Below are positions 38,897 through 47,497 of a DNA stretch of 64,000 bases, piece after piece; within the stretch, counting starts at the first letter, position 1, and each line of letters opens with the position of its first letter. Under the pieces are notes generated by a model. It worked only from the letters and a program-made list of their open reading frames with translations. It did no database searches and was not told the DNA's origin. Origin of the DNA: Amycolatopsis anabasis (lineage in GTDB: Bacteria > Actinomycetota > Actinomycetes > Mycobacteriales > Pseudonocardiaceae); contig NZ_VTHK01000022.1 in the NCBI RefSeq assembly GCF_009765355.1, positions 93,724 through 157,723 on the forward strand. Reading direction: 5' to 3'. The translations under genes were made by a program, and so were the position numbers.

Positions 38897-40210
38897 TTAT
38901 TCCCCGAGAACGGGCGGCGTCGTCCGCTCGTCGGTGCCGAATACGCTCTCCGGATCACCTTCCAGCAGGAACGAGGGACGCTCGTGCTCCTCGTCCTCGG
39001 CGCCCTGGCCCCGGCCCCCACCGGCGCCCAAGCCACCGAGACCGGTCAGGCCACCGCCACCCCGGCTGCCCGCCGCGCCGCCGCCAGGAACGGCGCCGGG
39101 CCTGCCCGCGTTCCCGGCGGCAGGAGCCCCGGTTCCGGTGGACTTGCCCGCACCGGGTGCGCCGGAACCACCGCCGGGCACCCCCGCGCCGGGCCCGAAA
39201 CCGCCCACCGGGCCGAAGCCGGTCGGCGCATGACCACTCGAGCCCTCGGGACCGAACCCCGCACCGGGGCCGAACCCACTCGGCTGAAACCCGCCCGAAA
39301 TCCCGGCCGACGGGCCGAAGGCGGCGGCGTGCGTGGTCTCGTCCGGCCGCTCGTACCCCGGCATCTGCTCACCCGGCCGCGGGCTCCAGCCTGGGGGCCG
39401 CGACGGGACGGCGGGCCCGCGGTGGTCCGGGTCGACCGGCACGACGGGCGGTGGCGGCTGGACGGTGTCGATCCGGTTCCGGCCGGGCTCGTCCTTGCCG
39501 TGGACTTCGAAATCCTTGAGGTGAATGGGCTTTCCCGGGTCGCCGGGGTCGGCTTTGCCGCGTTCGAGGCGGTAGTCGCCGCCCACGTCGTCCGGCACCC
39601 GGCCGTAGTCGGTGTTCAGCGACTGGGCGGAAGTCGTCGACTGCTGGTGATACCCGTCGTAGCGCTCGATGTTCTCCTTGACCGCTTGGTTGTACGCGGC
39701 GACGGCATCCTCGGTGTCGCTGTCCCAGGGCGTGACGATGTCCCAGAAATCCTTGTCCGGCGGCGGATCCGCCAGCTTTTGCAGAGACTTCCGCAGATGC
39801 GCGAACTGGTCCGCCTGGGTGCGCAGGTTCTCCCCGTTCGCCGTCAACGTCTGCGAACCCGCGTCGGCCGCGGTGGCCAGCGGCCGGATGTTCTCCCTCG
39901 CCGCCTCCGAAGACTGGCCGCTCCACGCCATTTCCAGCTTCCCCACCAGCTCATGCGACTGGTCGGCGATGGCGTCCTGCGCACCCGACTGCTTCTTCGC
40001 GACCTCGGAACCCTCATACCAGTCACCGGGCCCGCGCCCTTCCATGATCTTCTTGACCAGTTCCGGCGCCGGAACTGCCTGTGCCCCGAGATCACCCGAG
40101 AACAGCTCACCGAACCAGTTGCCGACATCGCCGATGCGTTCGCCCACCCAGCCGACGGCATCACCGACCGCACCGGAGACGGCGTCCCAGGCGTCGGAAA
40201 GCCAGCTCAT
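38897..40210 (-). CDS. PPE-like ESX substrate with glycine/proline-rich tail
   Basis: A 437-residue protein. The N-terminal 60 residues include WLSDAWDAVSGAVGDAVGWV with repeated Trp-Gly, then a helical PPE/WXG100-like segment (AQDAIADQSHELVGKLEMAW and GQSSEAARENIRPLAT). A low-complexity half follows with repeated GFGPGAGFGPEG and GGGGLTGLGGLGAGG, and the acidic tail RPSFLLEGDPESVFGTDE, which ends TTPPVLGE and recurs in Pseudonocardiaceae. No signal peptide is present; export by ESX is inferred. It overlaps its DUF3558 neighbour by four bases. Confidence 0.8.
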   Translation of the reverse strand: MSWLSDAWDAVSGAVGDAVGWVGERIGDVGNWFGELFSGDLGAQAVPAPELVKKIMEGRGPGDWYEGSEVAKKQSGAQDAIADQSHELVGKLEMAWSGQSSEAARENIRPLATAADAGSQTLTANGENLRTQADQFAHLRKSLQKLADPPPDKDFWDIVTPWDSDTEDAVAAYNQAVKENIERYDGYHQQSTTSAQSLNTDYGRVPDDVGGDYRLERGKADPGDPGKPIHLKDFEVHGKDEPGRNRIDTVQPPPPVVPVDPDHRGPAVPSRPPGWSPRPGEQMPGYERPDETTHAAAFGPSAGISGGFQPSGFGPGAGFGPEGSSGHAPTGFGPVGGFGPGAGVPGGGSGAPGAGKSTGTGAPAAGNAGRPGAVPGGGAAGSRGGGGLTGLGGLGAGGGRGQGAEDEEHERPSFLLEGDPESVFGTDERTTPPVLGE

Positions 40211-40836
40211 CTCGCCTCCGCCTTGAGATTGGTCAACACCATCTCCGCGAGTTTCCGCGACGCTTCACAGGGATCGACCTTGCCGATCCGGTTCTGCCCC
40301 AGCGTGGCCGCCGCGTCGAACACCAGGTTGTCGGCGACCCCCACCGCCACGGCGCAGCTCTCAACGGGTTGGGCACGAGTCGCGTCGTAGGCGATCGCGG
40401 GATAGCCCGCTACCGGCGCGAGTTCCTGCCAGAAGGCGGCTTTGGGCTTCTGGACCTCGTACATCTGGGTCAGGCCGTCGGTCACGCCGGTCATGTAGCC
40501 CACGTCGACAATCGCGTGGGTGGAACTCTTCGTCCAGCCGCAACCGGGCCCCGCGGCGTTGTCCGTCTTCCTCGCGGACGGCACCTCCCCCAGCAGTTCC
40601 GTCAACTGCGCCGGGGTCAGCGATCCGTCGCACGGATGCTTCTCGAAGACCGAAGCGGGCAGCGGATCCGCGACTTTCGGAGCGCCGCTTCGCGGCAGCC
40701 CCGCAGCGCCTCCAGGTGTGCTCGCGGAAGTACTGCCGGGAGACTCGCCGCTCGGTGAACCCTCCGTCCCGCTCGAACACCCCGCGCCGAACATCAGCAA
40801 CAATGCGCTCGCGACACCCCACACACGCTTGTTCAC
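40207..40836 (-). CDS. DUF3558 family lipoprotein
   Basis: A 209-residue lipoprotein. The lipobox is at the end of VWGVASALLLMFGAGC, followed by a Ser/Gly/Pro linker (SSGTEGSPSGESPGSTSAST). The DUF3558 domain has DPCEAS near its end and HPCDGSLTPAQLTELLGEV near the start, with two further cysteines (GCGWTKS, ESCAVAV). DUF3558 lipoproteins often accompany ESX-related or cell-envelope gene sets in Pseudonocardiaceae. It overlaps the PPE-like gene and the PE-like gene by four bases each, so one operon is nearly certain. Function unknown. Confidence 0.85.
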   Translation of the reverse strand: MNKRVWGVASALLLMFGAGCSSGTEGSPSGESPGSTSASTPGGAAGLPRSGAPKVADPLPASVFEKHPCDGSLTPAQLTELLGEVPSARKTDNAAGPGCGWTKSSTHAIVDVGYMTGVTDGLTQMYEVQKPKAAFWQELAPVAGYPAIAYDATRAQPVESCAVAVGVADNLVFDAAATLGQNRIGKVDPCEASRKLAEMVLTNLKAEAR

Positions 40837-41249
40837 CCGATCGACCCCTCCCCCTGTTTGGGCATGGCTGCTTTCTGCTCTTGATCGTTTTCTACGATGA
40901 TGCCCAGCGCCTTCTTCAATTTCTTGATCAGCGTCGTCAGATAGTTGACCTGCCGATCCAGATGCGCCAGGTAAACTCGGCCCACGTCGTTCGCGCGGGA
41001 GTTGTAACCCTCGCTCGCGATTTCGTCGGCAGGAGGCCGCATATTGGTCAGCCGTTGAGCGGGTTTCCGCTGCTCGTTGATCTGATCCAGCAGCCTTTCC
41101 GCATCGCCGAGGGCGACACGCATCTCCTCGCGGCTCATTCGGATCACACCCGCGGGGGTGTGCGGAGGTGCCGCGACACCGGCCGCCGCTCTGCCCACCA
41201 GGGACGCGTGGTCGACCACTTCAAAACCGACCTGATCCCACCAGCTCAT
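40833..41249 (-). CDS. PE/WXG100-like small helical protein, first gene of the EspG operon
   Basis: A 138-residue helical protein with MSWWDQVGFEVVDHASLVGR near the N-terminus, where Trp-Trp replaces the single Trp of WXG proteins. Helical segments follow (MSREEMRVALGDAERLLDQ, YLAHLDRQVNYLTTLIKKLK). It has no signal. The GGGGAG site stands eight bases before the ATG at 41249. It begins the operon PE-like, DUF3558, PPE-like, EspG, each overlapping the next by four bases except the last. It likely pairs with the PPE-like product as an ESX substrate. Confidence 0.75.
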   Translation of the reverse strand: MSWWDQVGFEVVDHASLVGRAAAGVAAPPHTPAGVIRMSREEMRVALGDAERLLDQINEQRKPAQRLTNMRPPADEIASEGYNSRANDVGRVYLAHLDRQVNYLTTLIKKLKKALGIIVENDQEQKAAMPKQGEGSIG

Positions 41250-41418
41250 CGCACCCACTCCCCGTGGAGATCGCGAAGAAAACTTGCGATCTGCAAATTG
41301 CGCAAATCCCATGCGGGGAGCGACAGTAGCGGAGCGGGCACCCGCTGTGAACAGATACTCCGCTAAATGAACCAGACGGTGTAGGCGTTGCCGTCCCGCG
41401 AACGGACGAACTGCTAGC

Positions 41419-42171
41419 TCACCATCGGGCGAGCACGGTGACCGTGCCCGGGTCGACCTCGGTGTACCCGGCGTCGCGCACCGCGACCACCCGGCGATCC
41501 CGCCAGGCGCCCGCCGGATCGTCACCGGGGTGGAGATCTTTCCATTGCCCCACGGTCGGGATGCGAACCGCGCATCGATAATCCCGCTCGCCCCACGCCG
41601 CGAGGTCACCGGCGTCCAGCAGCGCGGCGAGCATCATCGTGCCGTGCCCGACCTGGGCGGCCGCCTTGCCGACGGTCATCGAAACCTCGGGGTTGAGCAG
41701 GAGCAGCGGCACCCCGGACGACGGCGGCCCCGGTTCGTCCGGGGGCAGTTCGCTACCGGAGATCTGCAGCCGGGAGATCTCCTTGGGCGTGTCCACCACC
41801 CGGCTCGGCACCAACGCACGGGCCTGGGCGCCGTCCGCGGTCACCGTGATCCCGGGATGCGCCTGCGCCGCCTGCCAGTGCGCCCCGCGCGCCCGGCGGG
41901 CGACCTTGCGGATGTGCCCGGACACCCAGGCGCGCACCGGTTCGTGCCATTCGCCGCCGGGCCGGGCGCGTTCGTCCAGGCACACCGCCAGCGCCGCGGT
42001 CGCCGCCGCTTCCAGCAGGGCGGTCCGCGGCGGGGGCTCGGCCTTCTCCATGCGCAGCACGATCGGCATCGCGCGCACTTCGTCCGGACCGGCCTCGGGG
42101 AGGGCGGCTTCTTCGGCGGGCAGCTCCAGCCAGTCCGCGTATCGGGCGGCCAGCGGGTCGAGGATGCTCAC
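41419..42171 (-). CDS. Peptidyl-tRNA hydrolase family protein (Pth2-like domain at the C-terminus)
   Basis: A 250-residue protein whose C-terminal half has the archaeal/eukaryal Pth2 signature: PEVSMTVGKAAAQVGHGTMM and GVPLLLLNPE. A long helical N-terminal region precedes it (LDPLAARYADWLELPAEEAA, RALVPSRVVDTPKEISRLQI). Such Pth2-like proteins recycle peptidyl-tRNA or act in other ways; the activity of the bacterial fused form is not known. The GTG at 42171 overlaps the serB stop by four bases, so it is translated in one operon with ctaD and serB. Confidence 0.82.
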   Translation of the reverse strand: MSILDPLAARYADWLELPAEEAALPEAGPDEVRAMPIVLRMEKAEPPPRTALLEAAATAALAVCLDERARPGGEWHEPVRAWVSGHIRKVARRARGAHWQAAQAHPGITVTADGAQARALVPSRVVDTPKEISRLQISGSELPPDEPGPPSSGVPLLLLNPEVSMTVGKAAAQVGHGTMMLAALLDAGDLAAWGERDYRCAVRIPTVGQWKDLHPGDDPAGAWRDRRVVAVRDAGYTEVDPGTVTVLARW

Positions 42172-43397
42172 GGCCGGGCGAGTTCGAGGCCGTCGGCCGC
42201 GTCCGCCGCCTCGACCTCGGCCCGGGTCACGCCGAGCACGAACAGCACGGCGTCCAGGTAGGGATGGGACAGCGCGGTGTCGGCCACCTCGCGCAGCGCC
42301 GGTTTGGCGTTGAAGGCCACACCCATCCCGGCCGCGTTCAGCATGTCGATGTCGTTGGCCCCGTCGCCGACCGCCACGCACTGCGCGAGCGGGATGCCGT
42401 ATTCGGCGGCGAACCGGCGCAGCGCGGTCGCCTTGCCCGGCCGGTCGACGATCTCGCCCAGGACCCGCCCGGTGAGCTTGCCGTCGACGATCTCCAGTTC
42501 GTTGGCCGCCGCGAAGTCGAGCCCCAGATCGTCCACCAGCCGCTCGATGATGCCGCGGAAACCACCGGAGACCACCCCGCAGCGGAAGCCGAGCCGCTTC
42601 AGCGTGCGCACGGTCGTCCGCGCCCCGGCGGTCAACTCCAGGGACTCGGCGACCTCGTCGAGCACGGTCTCGGGCAGGCCCTCGAGCAGGGCGACGCGGC
42701 GCCGCAGCGATTCGGTGAAGTTGAGTTCCCCGCGCATCGCGGCCTCGGTGATCTCGCGCACCCGCGGTTCCACGCCCGCGTGCGCGCCGAGCATCTCGAT
42801 GACCTCGCCCTGGATCAGCGTGGAGTCGACGTCGAAGACCACCAGCCGCTTGGCCCGCCGGGTCAGCCCGGCGCGCTCGACGGCGATGTCCAGCCTCACC
42901 CGGGTGGACAGGTCGACCACCGCGGACCGCAGCTCCTCGTCGGCTGCCGGTGTGTCCTCGGCGACCGACACGTGCACCTCGAGCCCGGTGACCGGGTAGT
43001 CGGCGACGCTGCGGATCGCGTCGATGTTGGCGCCCAGGGCGGCCAGTTTGCGCGCCACCTCGGTGAACGCCCGCGCGGTGACCGGGCGCCCGAGCACCAC
43101 CATCACATGGGTCGAACCCTGGCGGCCGGGGGCGAACGGATCGGCGCCGATGGCCGATCCGATCCGCACCTCGACGTGCATGCCGACGGTGGCCATGGCC
43201 TGCTCGACGGCCTCCTGCAGCGCCTCCGGGTCCTCGTGCGCCCCGGCCAGCACGCCGAGCACCAGCTGCCCGCGGATGACCACCTGCTCCACGTCGATCA
43301 GCTCGACGCCGTGCTTGGTCAGCGCCGCGAAGAGAACGGAGGAAACGCCGGGCTTGTCCGGACCGGTAGTGGTGATCAGGACAGGCGTGGTGCTCAC
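42168..43397 (-). CDS. serB: Phosphoserine phosphatase with two ACT domains
   Basis: Last step of serine synthesis. The 409-residue protein has two N-terminal ACT repeats (residues about 1-170, for example VLITTTGPDKPGVSSVLFAA and VSVAEDTPAADEELRS). The HAD phosphatase follows, with LVVFDVDSTLIQGEVIEMLG (nucleophile Asp), CGVVSGGFRGIIERLVDDLG and VAVGDGANDIDMLNAAG. ACT domains bind serine for feedback. The order ctaD-serB is as in M. tuberculosis (Rv3043c-Rv3042c). The GTG at 43397 overlaps the ctaD stop by four bases. Confidence 0.95.
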   Translation of the reverse strand: MSTTPVLITTTGPDKPGVSSVLFAALTKHGVELIDVEQVVIRGQLVLGVLAGAHEDPEALQEAVEQAMATVGMHVEVRIGSAIGADPFAPGRQGSTHVMVVLGRPVTARAFTEVARKLAALGANIDAIRSVADYPVTGLEVHVSVAEDTPAADEELRSAVVDLSTRVRLDIAVERAGLTRRAKRLVVFDVDSTLIQGEVIEMLGAHAGVEPRVREITEAAMRGELNFTESLRRRVALLEGLPETVLDEVAESLELTAGARTTVRTLKRLGFRCGVVSGGFRGIIERLVDDLGLDFAAANELEIVDGKLTGRVLGEIVDRPGKATALRRFAAEYGIPLAQCVAVGDGANDIDMLNAAGMGVAFNAKPALREVADTALSHPYLDAVLFVLGVTRAEVEAADAADGLELARP

Positions 43398-45178
43398 TGC
43401 TCGCCCGCGTTGTCCTTGTCGTGCTCCCCCGGAATGGCCGCCTCGGTGAGCACCTGGGAAGGCGCCTTCGCCCCTTCGCCGTGCACCTTGGGTTTACCGG
43501 TGAAGGTGATCTCACCTTCCTTGTGGAGCCGTTCGATCATGTGCGGGTAGTGCAGTTCGAACGCCGGGCGCTCGGACCGGATCCGGGGCAGCTCGGTGAA
43601 GTTGTGCCGCGGTGGCGGGCACGAGGTCGCCCATTCCAGCGAGTTCCCGTAACCCCACGGGTCGTCGACCGTGACGATCTCGCCGTAGCGGTAGCTCTTG
43701 AACACGTTCCAGATGAACGGCAGCGTCGACGCGCCCAGGATGTAGGCGCCGATCGTGGAGATCATGTTCAGCGTGGTGAAGCCGTCGCTGGCCAGGTAGT
43801 CCGCGTACCGCCGCGGCATGCCCTCCGCGCCCAGCCAGTGCTGGACCAGGAAGGTGCCGTGGAAGCCGATGAACGTGGTCCAGAAGTGCAGCTTGCCCAG
43901 CGGCTCGTCCATCATCCGGCCGGTGATCTTGGGGAACCAGAAGTAGATCCCGGCGAAGGTGGCGAACACGATCGTCCCGTAGAGCACGTAGTGGAAGTGC
44001 GCCACCACGAAGTAGCTGTCCGAGACGTGGAAGTCGATCGCGGGCGCGGCCAGCAGGACGCCGGTGAGCCCGCCGAAGAGGAAGGTGACGATGAACCCGA
44101 TCGAGAACAGCATCGGCGTCTCGAAGCTCAGGTTCCCCTTCCACATCGTGCCGATCCAGTTGAAGAACTTGACGCCGGTCGGCACCGCGATCAGGAAGGT
44201 CATGAACGAGAAGAACGGCAGCAGCACCGCACCGGTGGCGTACATGTGGTGCGCCCACACCGCGACCGACAGCGCCGCGATGGACAGCGTCGCCCAGACC
44301 AGGCCCTTGTAGCCGAAGATCGGCTTGCGGCTGAACACCGGGAAGATCTCGGACACGATCCCGAAGAACGGTAGCGCGACGATGTAGACCTCGGGATGGC
44401 CGAAGAACCAGAACAGGTGTTGCCACAGGATCACGCCGCCGTTGGCCGGATCGAAGACGTGCGCGCCGAGATGCCGGTCGGCGAGCAGGCCCATCAGCGC
44501 CGCGGTCAGGATCGGGAACGCCAGCAGGATCAGGATGCTGGTGATCAGGATGTTCCAGGTGAAGATCGGCATCCGGTACATGGTCATCCCGGGGGCGCGC
44601 AGGCAGATCACCGTGGTGATCATGTTGACCGCGCCGAGGATGGTGCCGAGACCGGACACCACCAGACCGGAGATCCACAGGTCGGCGCCCACGCCAGGCG
44701 AGTGGATCGCGTCCGACAGCGGCGTGTAGGCGAACCAGCCGAAGTCGGCGGCGCCACCCGGGGTGAGGAACCCGGACATCACGATCAGGCCGCCGAACAG
44801 GTACAGCCAGTAGGAGAACGCGTTCAGCCGCGGGAACGCGACGTCCGGCGAACCGATCTGCAGCGGCAGGACGAAGTTCGCGAAACCGAACAGGATCGGG
44901 GTCGCGTACAGCAGCAGCATGATCGTGCCGTGCATGGTGAACAGCTGGTTGTACTGCTCCTGCGACAGGAACTGCTGCCCCGGCCGGGCGAGCTCACTGC
45001 GGATGAGCATCGCCATCGCGCCGCCCACCATGAAGAAGGCGAACGACGTGACCAGGTACATGATCCCGATCTGCTTGTGGTCCGTAGTGCGGAACAACCG
45101 CAGCAGGTACGAACCCTTAACCGACTCGCGCGTCGGATACGGACGCGTGGCGATCGGCTGGGGGGCTACGGCCGTCAC
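43394..45178 (-). CDS. ctaD: Cytochrome c oxidase subunit I (aa3 type)
   Basis: Core heme/copper subunit of terminal oxidase. The 594-residue protein has the expected 12 or more helices. The heme a ligand is in MHGTIMLLLYATPILFG, the CuB and Tyr cross-link region in FWFFGHPEVYIVALPFFGIV, the CuB histidine pair in AHHMYATGAVLLP, and the heme a3/heme a histidines in VAHFHYVLYG. I chose the second GTG (45178), because AGGAGG precedes it by five bases; a GTG five codons upstream overlaps that site. It leads the ctaD-serB-pth2 operon. Confidence 0.96.
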   Translation of the reverse strand: MTAVAPQPIATRPYPTRESVKGSYLLRLFRTTDHKQIGIMYLVTSFAFFMVGGAMAMLIRSELARPGQQFLSQEQYNQLFTMHGTIMLLLYATPILFGFANFVLPLQIGSPDVAFPRLNAFSYWLYLFGGLIVMSGFLTPGGAADFGWFAYTPLSDAIHSPGVGADLWISGLVVSGLGTILGAVNMITTVICLRAPGMTMYRMPIFTWNILITSILILLAFPILTAALMGLLADRHLGAHVFDPANGGVILWQHLFWFFGHPEVYIVALPFFGIVSEIFPVFSRKPIFGYKGLVWATLSIAALSVAVWAHHMYATGAVLLPFFSFMTFLIAVPTGVKFFNWIGTMWKGNLSFETPMLFSIGFIVTFLFGGLTGVLLAAPAIDFHVSDSYFVVAHFHYVLYGTIVFATFAGIYFWFPKITGRMMDEPLGKLHFWTTFIGFHGTFLVQHWLGAEGMPRRYADYLASDGFTTLNMISTIGAYILGASTLPFIWNVFKSYRYGEIVTVDDPWGYGNSLEWATSCPPPRHNFTELPRIRSERPAFELHYPHMIERLHKEGEITFTGKPKVHGEGAKAPSQVLTEAAIPGEHDKDNAGEQ

Positions 45179-45315
45179 TCCTGCCTCCTGCACTGTGAAA
45201 CCTTGTGGTGGTCTTTAGTCCGGGTCACCAGTGCACTACGCGGGCACCGGCGGCTCGAGGTGGATCGTATCCTTCGCTGTCCCGGCCCGCGCGCACCGCC
45301 TGGCAAGATCACGCC

Positions 45316-46158
45316 ATGACCGACCGATACACCCGCGACGCGATCGCCGCCGCCCGCGAGGTGGCCGCCCGGTTCGGGCTCCCGGCCGACCCGGCCGAGG
45401 TGCTGCACGCGCGGTCGAATGTGCTGGTGAGACTGGGTGCGGTGGTGGCCAGGGTGCCCGCGACCACCCGGCTCACCCGGCCCGGCGTGGAAGCCTGGCT
45501 GAGGCGGGACGTGGCACTCTCGGCTTACCTCGCCGGACAGGGTGTGCGCGTCGTCTCACCTACCGCAGACCCGCCGCCCGGCCCGCATTTCGCGGGCGGC
45601 CTGCCGGTGACTTTGTGGCATTTCACCCCGCATGATCCGGATTACCGGTTCCGCCCGGCCGAGGTGGCGGAATCGCTGGCCGCGCTGCACGAGGCGTTAC
45701 GCGGATACCCCGGCGAACTTCCCGCGAACGGACCGCTCGTGGAGATCGGCACCATGCTGGACCGGCTTTTCGGCGACGACCCCGCGCCGGACCAACTGTG
45801 GGGGGCCGTGGCGTCCATCGCCACCTCGCTGCCGGACGGCCCGGAGCAGCCGCTGCACGGCGACGCCCATCCCGGGAACCTGATCGCCACCCCGGACGGC
45901 CCGTGCTGGCTCGACTTCGAGGACACCTGGCACGGGCCGCTCGGCTGGGACCTGGCCTGCCTCGCGACCACGCCGCGCCTGGACGGCACGGCCGCGCTCG
46001 CCGCCTATCCGGACGCCCCGCCCGCCGCCGAACTGGCGCCTTTCGTGGCCCTGCGCGAACTGTTCGGCGTCTGCTGGCGGTTCGCCATCGCGCGCCGGTT
46101 CCCGGATCGGCAGCCCGAGGCCGAGTCAGCCCTGGCCGCCTACCTCAGTGGGTCGTGA
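45316..46158 (+). CDS. Aminoglycoside phosphotransferase-like kinase
   Basis: A 280-residue APH-family phosphotransferase. The catalytic loop is LHGDAHPGNLIA (HGDxxxxN) and the metal loop DFEDTWHGPLGWDLACLA. An N-terminal lobe has VLVRLGAVVARVPATTRLTR. Such family members phosphorylate aminoglycosides, sugars or other small molecules; the actual substrate is not predictable. The ATG at 45316 is preferred. It stands alone, and its stop lies inside a terminator hairpin shared with the convergent hydrolase. Confidence 0.85.
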   Translation: MTDRYTRDAIAAAREVAARFGLPADPAEVLHARSNVLVRLGAVVARVPATTRLTRPGVEAWLRRDVALSAYLAGQGVRVVSPTADPPPGPHFAGGLPVTLWHFTPHDPDYRFRPAEVAESLAALHEALRGYPGELPANGPLVEIGTMLDRLFGDDPAPDQLWGAVASIATSLPDGPEQPLHGDAHPGNLIATPDGPCWLDFEDTWHGPLGWDLACLATTPRLDGTAALAAYPDAPPAAELAPFVALRELFGVCWRFAIARRFPDRQPEAESALAAYLSGS

Positions 46159-46199
46159 GCGGTTGGACCGGTTCTAACCGGCCCGAACACTCACGACCC
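46150..46199. terminator. Bidirectional terminator between convergent genes
   Basis: Outer 10-bp arms GGGTCGTGAG (46150-46159) and CTCACGACCC (46190-46199) pair, with an inner CCGGTT/AACCGG stem. The left arm contains the kinase stop (46156-46158); the right arm contains the hydrolase stop (46191-46193). It serves both strands. Confidence 0.75.
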
Positions 46200-46943
46200 C
46201 GGGTACCAGTCGAGGATGGCTTCGGTGACCGCGGCCGGTTTCTCCAGCGGGGTGAGGTGCCCGGCGCCCGGGACCACCACGAGTTCCCCGTTCGGCAGGG
46301 CTTCGGCCAGTTCGCGGGCGGCGTCCGGCGGGGTGAGCTTGTCCTCGGAGCCGACGATCACCAGGGCCGGGATCTCGGTCTCGGCCAGCAGTTCCCGCGA
46401 ATCCGGCCGCGCCGCCATCGCCCGCTGGGCCCAGGCGATCCCGGACGGCGGTTGCGAGTCGGCGAGGTCGCGGACCGTCTCCGCGATGTCCGGCCGCCGG
46501 TAGATCGTGCCGACGCTGAGCAGTTTCGGCAGCATCGAGGTCGCCAGCCAGCCGGTGACCCCGTCGGATTCCGCGCGCCGCGCGATCGCCCGCCGGTTCT
46601 CCGCCGCGGCCGGGGCGTCCGCGGTCGCCTTGGTGTCGATGAGCACCAGGCCGCCGATCCGCTCGGGCGCCGCGCGCAGCACCGCCAGCGTCAGATAGCC
46701 GCCCATCGAGCACCCGCCGAGTACGACCTTCTCCAGTTCGAGCTTGTCGAGCAGCGCGAGGACATCCAGCGCCGCATCCTCGAGGCTCGGCGCCCGATCG
46801 GTCTCCGGGAGCTTGGTCCGGCCGAGTCCTCGCTGGTCGGGGGTGATCAGCCGGGTCCGCGCGGCGAGCGGTTCGCGCACCGGGTTCCACATCCGCGCAT
46901 CGAGGGGGAACGCGTGCAGCAGGACCAGGGGAAGTTCAGCCAT
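46191..46943 (-). CDS. Alpha/beta hydrolase (serine nucleophile)
   Basis: A 250-residue alpha/beta hydrolase. The oxyanion motif is LLHAFPLDARMWNPV, the nucleophile elbow GGCSMGGYLTLAVL has the GxSxG serine, and the acid and His lie in IVGSEDKLTPPDAA and VPGAGHLTPLEKP. It resembles 3-oxoadipate enol-lactonase/esterase-type enzymes, but no pathway neighbours support this. It converges with the kinase and diverges from the GNAT gene with 38 bases between. Confidence 0.87.
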   Translation of the reverse strand: MAELPLVLLHAFPLDARMWNPVREPLAARTRLITPDQRGLGRTKLPETDRAPSLEDAALDVLALLDKLELEKVVLGGCSMGGYLTLAVLRAAPERIGGLVLIDTKATADAPAAAENRRAIARRAESDGVTGWLATSMLPKLLSVGTIYRRPDIAETVRDLADSQPPSGIAWAQRAMAARPDSRELLAETEIPALVIVGSEDKLTPPDAARELAEALPNGELVVVPGAGHLTPLEKPAAVTEAILDWYPGS

Positions 46944-46981
46944 GCCCGCATTCTGTCGGATCCTTGGGCTACCGTCAGGCA

Positions 46982-47497
46982 GTGATCACCGAGTTCACCG
47001 AGATCCGGACCGAGCGCCTGGTGCTGCGGCCGCTGCGCGAGGCCGACCGCCCGACCGTGCTCGAGATCCAGACCGACCCGCGCACCAACGAGTTCAACCC
47101 GCGTCCGCCCACGGTCGAAGAGACCGAGCAGAAGTTCGCGTACTGGCTGGACCACTGGCGCCGGTACGGCTTCGGCTACCTCGTGGTGCTCGAGGCCGCG
47201 ACCGGGAAGGTGCTCGGCCTCGGCGGTGTGCAGGTCCGCCAGCACGCCGGTGCGGACGTGCTCAACCTCTACTACCGGTTCCGGCCGGCTGCCTGGGGGC
47301 AGGGCTACGCCTCGGAGATGGCCGCGGCGGTGGTGGACTGGGCGGAACGGGAACTGCCCGAACGCCCGGTGCTGATCAGCATCTCGGTGGGGAACAAGCC
47401 GTCGATCCGGGTCGCCGAGCGACTCGGGTTCACCTGTTTCCTCGAAGACATGTACGACGGGGCGCTCTCGCGCCACTACCGCAAGATCACCTCGTAG
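46982..47497 (+). CDS. GNAT family N-acetyltransferase
   Basis: A 171-residue acetyltransferase of the RimJ/RimL type. The N-terminal EIRTERLVLRPLREADRPTV, the acetyl-CoA loop region YYRFRPAAWGQGYASEMAAA (Q/R-x-x-G-x-G/A) and the C-terminal ISVGNKPSIRVAERLGFTC are typical. The target could be a protein N-terminus or a small molecule. The GTG at 46982 is used; a TTG at 46964 lies upstream in frame but adds a weak leader. Its 3' end overlaps the convergent hydrolase by 22 bases. Confidence 0.88.
   Translation: MITEFTEIRTERLVLRPLREADRPTVLEIQTDPRTNEFNPRPPTVEETEQKFAYWLDHWRRYGFGYLVVLEAATGKVLGLGGVQVRQHAGADVLNLYYRFRPAAWGQGYASEMAAAVVDWAERELPERPVLISISVGNKPSIRVAERLGFTCFLEDMYDGALSRHYRKITS

Noticed and set aside
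38094..41249. A complete type VII secretion system
   Set aside because: Only cargo-like, lipoprotein and EspG-like genes are present; no ATPase, channel or mycosin gene is seen in the window.
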